This document shows positions 58,178 through 64,000 of a stretch of DNA of 64,000 nucleotides, piece after piece. Below the pieces are notes generated by a model, which saw only the letters and a program-made list of their open reading frames with translations, had not been told where the DNA came from and did no database searches. Source of the DNA: Kalmusia sp. IMI 367209 (Eukaryota; Ascomycota; Dothideomycetes; Pleosporales; Didymosphaeriaceae); assembly GCA_027946365.1 (NCBI GenBank), contig JAPEUQ010000016.1, positions 806,001-870,000 of the forward strand. The letters run 5' to 3'. Each line of letters begins with the position of its first letter. Positions within the stretch are counted from its first letter, which is position 1. Made by a program: the position numbers and the translations under genes.

Positions 58178-59033
58178 TTGTGACTGATTTCCTCCCTGAG
58201 CAGCATGAGGCCTAAAATTCGGCTCCAATCAGCTCATAGGCATGTGAGGCGTCAAGGATTTACCGGTCCCATTTTCGGCCCACGGGGTCCAAAATTGAAC
58301 CTACACAGCCCCCAAGCATGAACAAAGGGGCCTGTTTAGAGAATATAGCACTTAGCTAAACTTTCCTAGTCACGTGCAGTTTTGTTTCGGCTAAGGCTGC
58401 TGCCTTCGACTCAACCACCTCCTTCAACCGTTCGCCTCTCGTCGCCTAAACCTTACCTGATCTAATTGCTATCTAAGCCACGCACTTGAAGCCTCGCAGA
58501 AAATTAAGAAGGCCCTACAGTCTATTAGCTGTATCTTAGTTTTGATATACACCCTTAACGTTTATCTAGATTATTAGTAAATATAGTTCAGTCCTTATTA
58601 TTCCCTCTACGTTTAATAGTACGTCAAAAACTGTAATAGGGAACACGCTAGGTAGCACTTGAGCTATGTCTAGTTAGTAGAAATATGCCCATATCTCTAG
58701 TGACGAGCTGGGTAATAGCCTTAGCAGAGACTAATTTCCGTACTATTACCGCCAATCTAATTACTTTAGCCTGGGCCCACGCATAATAAGACTGGATTAG
58801 ATCGGACTCGAATAGTGATGTGGTGGCTGAATTTGATGGTAGAACTAGGCGGTGGACATTCATGCATGCCGGAACAACTGCGACTTTGGGTTGGACAAAG
58901 CCGGGAGCAATGAAAGGGTCCGATTATGAGCAAAAGACCGCCACGGGCTAGCGAACCAAGGTCTTCGGGCGGAGCGAGCGGTGGAGGATTTGTATCCGGC
59001 GGGGAGCTAAGGTTGTGATTGGAGAGCTGGCCT
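58178..59033. repeat. TA-rich, RIP-like flank of the repeat-like ORF
   Basis: A low-complexity, TA-step-rich segment (notably 58490-58680) lies next to two dead genes. A short antisense frame at 58648-58863 has protein-like texture but no family. It has the look of repeat-induced mutation; no clear terminal repeats were found. Confidence 0.4.
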
Positions 59034-62000
59034 TCACGGGCGGAGCTGCTTGTAATATCTGTAGAGACTAGAGTGGAAGGTGGGCCACCAAACTACCTCG
59101 CTGGACTCTTTACATTTGCGCATGAAGCTCTGGTTTTGAGGACAGGGAAGTAACCAGTGGCTCTGAAGAAACGTAGTCTTCAATTTCTTACTCCAAGCAC
59201 GAGCCTGATGCTTGCCTCGAATTAGTTCAATGATGCTAAAACTCTGCTGGTACAGCATCCGATATGGCTTGTCGTTCCAACCTCTACGTTCGAATTGCCC
59301 GTCCTTCCACTCCCATAGCCATGAAGAGATGACTTCGATGATCTTAACCGCCAGCCTGTTCCCTATAGCTAATTTGGGAGGCTGATGCTTGCTTTTCAAG
59401 ACTTGGTTGACGCTCGACCAACACAGAGGGATCTGGCCAGCTAAGGCCGCCTTAACATAGTCTTTATGCAAAAGATGTCGGATGAAAGAAAAGACGTCTT
59501 TGCGGAAAGCACAGAGGCAGAGCTGTTCAAGGTATCCTTCCAAGACGTCCAAGCATGCTGGCACAGTACTGAACTCGGTCATCCATTGGCGCGTCTTGTC
59601 CACCCGAATGAAATCGATACGCACATCTCGGATCTGGCTGTAGCGTGCATGATAGGCTGATTGCATGGAGGGGTTGTTCAACATCATGTACTGAGCAAAC
59701 GGCTGCCGGAACATCATAGTTTCTCAGTCAATCTTGTCCACGAACCAAGCATATCCGTATTGCCTCATGTTATCGCGAAAGCCCAAGCCCTCGTATCGCC
59801 GCAGCCCATCTGGTTGATTGACGTCGTTCGCCAGCCGCACGTCCTGCCAGAGGCCACCAGCCCTTTGGATGAGGCCGCTGGAATAGGAAACCTGGAGACA
59901 TCGCAGGAACATGAGCATGATCCGAGTATGCTCCTACGTAACGAAATGGCGATCCTTTAGGCCGTAGACCATCTCAAACCCAACGCATAACTTATTGATG
60001 TTCCATCGCAACCACTTCAACATAGTCGAGGTGGTTAAAATGTAGTATGATCGATTGCTGTCCTGCGCGGATCGGAAGCGTAGCGTATCGAGCCGCCGTT
60101 GTTGGATTCGTGCGTCGATCTGACTGAACAATTTCTTCGAAACACGGTGTTCCTCCCGCGTGCCAAAACATTTCTGCGTTGATCCATAGATTGTGTAATG
60201 GCGGCGGAGTTTGGTATAGAGGTACGCCCTGATCAATGCGACGGGATCGTGGCTGAGGCCTGCTCCGACGTGTTGCCACGTCTTCCGTAGCTTTGGACCG
60301 AGTGCCAGAGTCTCTATAGCCGCGTTGGTGAAGGAATATGCGTTCCCTGCAGCAAACATTTCCTTGATGCTAGAATAGAACTGACTGTACAGGAGCCCGC
60401 CCGCGCGGCTCTTTGAACTTCTATGCGTCTCTATCGTCATGCTGCCGCTGTCGTGCAGCATGCTGAAGGGGTAGAACGTTCTCTGATGCCTATCGGATAC
60501 TTTTCCGCGCATCCACTCGTTGTAGGTATCAAGACAACATCTTTTCCAGAGTAGCGTTTTCGCAACACCCTTGTGTTCGCCATCATCCATCTCCTCGCGT
60601 CGAATGCTGGATCCCTGTGCGGGGCACAGCTCTTTTCCCACATCGATATAGGCGTCCGAGGTCATGTAGTTCTCCACAACCGCCTTCGTCCAGTATTCGT
60701 CAAAGCACGAAGTCATGTCCCGCCAGGTGGAGTCTTTGGTGAGACATTTGAGAATCTTGCTGTGGCAGAAGAGGAAAACACCACGGAAATGTTGCAGGCC
60801 CGGACGCTCGATGGCCTTGAGAATCGTCTCTCACACCGCGTAAAGTGAGTCTGGCGGGAGGAAATGAAAAAGAAGCTGCTGTGGCGTCGCTTCGGTCCGT
60901 TGCGATCGCCCCTTCACCCCTCGAGCTGTCGAATTGTATCGTGCATGATCGAAGCTAGAGGGATAGTGCTGCACGAGCGAGCTGTCGTGGTATTGATATA
61001 CCGCCGGGAGCAGGATCCTATCCATCCAAGTGCGGAAGTCATGGTCGCAAAGACGGCTTACTTGCTGCTCTTCTCGGTACAGGTGCGGGAAAACAAGGTA
61101 CAGCGATATGTCTTCGAAACCGACCAGTCGTTTAAAAGTATAGTGTGGAAGTTGATGCAACGGCCTGCTCACCGAATGAGCGTGGCCATGGCGATCGACA
61201 TAGTGCGCTAAACGGCTGTTCAGGTGCAAGTCCGATTGAAGGTCCGAAACGGCCATCTGCGTGGGATTCCAGCAAATTCCTTGCTTAGCAATGGCTAGGC
61301 TGCTGGGAAAACCAAGGACACTGTCGATATCAAACGTGACTTCGGTATCGACACTCGCTACATCGTCGGCCTTCAGACAGATGTGGTCTGGTGAAATATC
61401 ATCGTTACGAACCCTGCAGTATAGGTAGCGCCTAGATGCTTCGCTCATCTGGCTGGCAAAGTTGGATTCGTGGGTTGTCATAGCCTTTGACCCTAGTACA
61501 TCTGGACAGACCACTTCTTCTTCAACTCTGTCTAGATATTTCTCAAGACCAATATGATTTGGATGATTTTTCCGTCTGCTCTTCTTGAGATTGCTGATGG
61601 CAATGCTTGCAACATCCATGATGTTGAACTAGTTGATCCACCAATCGATCTGCGAGCTTGTCCATCTGCTCGGCATCTTCGTTGATAGTTCGTTATAGCT
61701 ATGCCTCCATTCCCGTGTCTATTAACATCAGTGATTTCATCGCTAATGATCTCGATGGATTCGAGCTCTGCTTCCTCCTGGCCTCTAGCGCCGGCGATTG
61801 TCCGGTTGGGTGTCGTAGATTGATGAAAAGTATCATCAACTCTAGTGGATATAGGCTCCAGCAGAAGACTGTCCGAAGGACCGAGAGGCGGGAGGAACGC
61901 TTCAAGGTCTTGGTCCCCATATTGTACTGTACCTTCAAGACTAGTTTGACCGGTATCTACTCCACTTCCAAGCGTGGATGGCATGTCTAAGTCAAGATGT

Positions 62001-62200
62001 ACTGAAGTTGGCCAAAAGAATACGGAATATCCTGGGCCTTCGGCTTGATATGCTTCAGTTTGCACCTCTTGACCTGATGCAGCTTTGCCTTGTCTCTGAG
62101 CGCGTCGTCTATGCGCATTCGCGGCCTTCTTCTCTTTTGCAGAATCGTACTTGGGCGGCCGACCTCGCTTCCTTGATATGCTGGAATCTGTTGTTGGCAT
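59034..62200 (-). pseudogene. large repeat-like ORF, about 1,000 codons, with three TGG-to-stop changes
   Basis: Read from ATG 62200, the frame begins with an AT-hook-like basic motif (RKRGRPPKY) and KKAANAHRRRAQRQ, then an acidic region. The frame shifts twice (near 61680 and in an A-run near 61567). From 61619 to 59034 a single frame runs on except for stops at 60831-60833 (TGA), 59934-59936 (TAG) and 59724-59726 (TGA). Each stop precedes a Glu codon and is where TGG would keep the sense. Landmarks are SEASRRYLYCRVRNDD, YTFKRLVGFEDISLYLVFPH and MFRQPFAQYMMLNNPSMQSA. I do not recognise a named domain. N-terminal DNA-binding style, G-to-A lesions and TA-rich flanks suggest a mobile-element gene hit by RIP. 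Confidence 0.6.
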
Positions 62201-62751
62201 TACAAGCTAAATTCCTTAAGGGTTCTGTATCAGCTCAGTAGAGTGCAGAATGAAGTGGAGTGCAGAGAAAGGGGGCTTAATGTTATAGAGATCTCGATCT
62301 AGTTTAGCGTTGTAGTCGAAATCCATAATCGGCTAAGTTTTGTCATCGAAATTCAAAACGGCTTAGCGCCATTCTTGCAGCCAAAACCACTCATCTTCTA
62401 AACACCACAACGCAACAACGAAGAGAAATCAGGTCTTTCACTTGCAGAATACGAATCAATACTAATTGGATTATCTGTATACGGATTTTTGTCTCTCGTT
62501 TTCCAGCGTTGAGCGTTGGTGTGGTAGTGGGAATTTGGCTAATGGTATTCGGATGCTAATTTATTCTTCAGAAGTGAGAACCTAGGAGACATAGCGTGGA
62601 GATTCTGAAGAGCTAGCTACCAAAATGCGATTTTGAGGGAGGCCTAGGACGCTACGGGCGACTGCCTTCGAGATGACTTGGAATCCACAGTCGTAGCCAT
62701 AATTATCAATATTCACTTAGCCTTTCTTCCGCGCGAGCAACCATCCGCCTC
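62201..62751. other. intergenic, with a short imperfect direct repeat
   Basis: No gene is seen. A 22-bp imperfect direct repeat (TCGAAATCCATAATCGGCTAAG and TCGAAATTCAAAACGGCTTAGC in shortened form: TCGAAAT..A.AA.CGGCT) lies at about 62317-62361. It may be part of the subterminal end of the repeat-like element to its left. Confidence 0.4.
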
Positions 62752-64000
62752 TCATCTCGCTTGAGACTCGCTCTGGAAGCTCCGTTGAACCAATATCTCC
62801 CAGCTGTCTACGGTTCGGAGTTCGAGACCTAGCCCTTTGTTCGCCTCGGCAAAGTTCTGGTGGTTTTCGGAGATCGGGAGCCACGACTTGCTCTTCGATT
62901 CACCCGAGCCTCCCGCGCTCTTACGCCTCACGCTGTGGAGCAATGACTGTGTCGTGGAGGTGAAGAAGCTAGGCAGCTGTAGCAAGCGGACCAGAGGGCC
63001 GTATGTCGGGAAGCAAGCTGCAATGACGGAGCAGTAGCTTTCGATTTTGGCCCAGATGACATTGTTGACGGAGTCATCTGGGGAGCAGTACGTTGTCAGA
63101 GCCAAAGCTCAGAAGCAAGGGGAACTGAGTACAAAGGCCGGCACTTACTCGAAAATTCATCGTCAGTGACCGGCTTTCCGGAACCGGCAAGACTGAGCTT
63201 GTACCCAAAGAATAATCGTACTGCAGTGGCCACGACGCAGCTACGGTGCCTTGTTAGAAGGTTTCTATACTACAGGGACAGAGCATGCTTACAAGAACCC
63301 CATCCAGAAAACACTGATGATAAGGAGCTTCTTGCGGTCGTTGACGTGTAAGCTGTAGATAACGGGCAAAGTCATACACAGGCCGGACGATGTCAAGAAA
63401 CAAATCGATAGTGGCGAACGAGGTCAGAAATGCCCCATAGTTGATCTGGTAATTCTTGCCGAGCGTCCACCAGTTGGAGATGGGCCATGTCGAGAATACT
63501 TGAGTCTGGAGCGTAAGCATCACCAGCCATAGCTTGCGTACGATACTGGCTTACCAGAGTAGCAGCCAGCATGAACATGCCCACAATGACGAGCATGACA
63601 TTGGCCCATTTCTGGAATGTAGGAATCGGGAATACGCGTTTGTAGAATTGAAGTACGCCGAGCTTGACCAGACCGTAGGGGAGATGTGCAACAATGACTC
63701 CAACGTACAAATGCTTTTCGACACCATCGGCTGAAACAGTCTATCTTGGTACGATTACGCCAATACCCACCCTTTGGTAATTCGAATAGTCGTCTGGGGT
63801 AAGCGTGCTAAGACTCTGGCCTATGCTGGCTCTGACAGAGCCATAGAGCACAATGCAGCAGTACGAAAAAGGCGAAAAGCTTTTCACAAAAGCAAAGTGT
63901 AAGTGTCCGCTACAGGGCTTCAGAGTTCCAATAGACATACCAGTGCACTGAGTATTAGCCAACCATCCCAGCTTGGCTTCACCTGAACTGCTCTGGCCTG
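62752..64000 (-). CDS. fungal rhodopsin-domain integral membrane protein, 5' end unresolved, one-base shift
   Basis: This belongs to the large fungal rhodopsin-domain (SAT4-like) family of seven-helix membrane proteins, mostly without known function. Traceable exons are 62752-63077, 63149-63240, 63293-63505, 63555-63730 and 63767 onward. Landmarks are LTPDDYSNYQRV, VAHLPYGLVKLGVLQFYKRV, WPISNWWTLGKNYQINYGAF and LPVIYSLHVNDRKKLL, then FFCVVATAVRLFFGYKLSL and IAACFPTYGPLVRLLQLPSF. A base too many (CC at plus 63385-63386) breaks the frame between LFLDIV and CMTLPVIYSL. The first helices and the start codon lie at the extreme right or beyond the window. Confidence 0.82.

Noticed and set aside
59034..62200. 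Starship captain (DUF3435 recombinase) or Helitron helicase
   Set aside because: I see neither the tyrosine-recombinase signature nor helicase motifs; the element class stays open.
1..64000. tRNA, rRNA or CRISPR features
   Set aside because: I found no convincing tRNA A/B boxes with a cloverleaf, no rRNA-like sequence and no spaced direct repeats; CRISPR is not expected in a fungal nuclear genome.

Overview
This window is nuclear DNA from a filamentous ascomycete. The evidence is short spliceosomal introns (mostly 48-60 bp, GT..AG, often with a CTAAC/CTGAC branch site), fungal-only families (Zn2Cys6 factors, HET and HeLo domains, DUF1996, fungal rhodopsin-domain proteins, QDE-1/Sad-1-type RNA-dependent RNA polymerase) and G-to-A nonsense changes that look like RIP. 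The protein styles fit Dothideomycetes, most likely Pleosporales; that placement is inference, not a database result. About 25 genes are supportable, and most models below were rebuilt by splicing by hand and checking codon arithmetic.

Layout. 0-24 kb: an MFS sugar transporter, a 5'-truncated DUF1996 gene, a late-sexual-development (LsdA-type) secreted protein, a candidate MITE, a Zn2Cys6 transcription factor, a DUF2306 membrane protein, an SDR, a complete 8-exon DUF1996 gene with an 8-nt exon, an isochorismatase-family hydrolase, a secreted DUF8021-like protein, a RING protein, then the divergent pair SUR2-type sphingolipid hydroxylase and TCTP. 24-45 kb: a conserved core with a cellular RdRP (RNA silencing), a phytanoyl-CoA-dioxygenase-like protein, an RDH54/TID1-type Rad54 translocase, a decayed alpha/beta hydrolase, a small secreted crystallin-like effector candidate, the head-to-head pair fibrillarin/RPL17, a GH128 glucanase-like protein with a probable GPI signal, an ACS-family transporter with a GC-AG intron, and a conserved orphan.

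46-64 kb: an accessory region. It holds a HET-domain gene, a roughly 1,500-residue kinase-ankyrin gene, a divergent HeLo-pseudokinase gene, a chloroperoxidase-family gene, a dead HET gene, a repeat-like ORF of about 1,000 codons killed by three TGG-to-stop changes, and a rhodopsin-domain membrane protein at the right edge. The HET / kinase-ankyrin / HeLo-pseudokinase group looks like a non-self recognition or cell-death locus. The HeLo-pseudokinase resembles the necroptosis effector MLKL in architecture (killer four-helix bundle plus pseudokinase), and it faces an active-looking kinase with an ankyrin receptor-like tail across 590 bp.

A caution applies to the whole window. At least six otherwise healthy genes, RDH54 and the RdRP among them, carry a single-base shift, usually in a homopolymer, and a one-base correction restores an exact codon count. 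This pattern suggests uncorrected assembly indels rather than pseudogenes. The multi-lesion genes (alpha/beta hydrolase, second HET gene, large repeat-like ORF) look truly dead.
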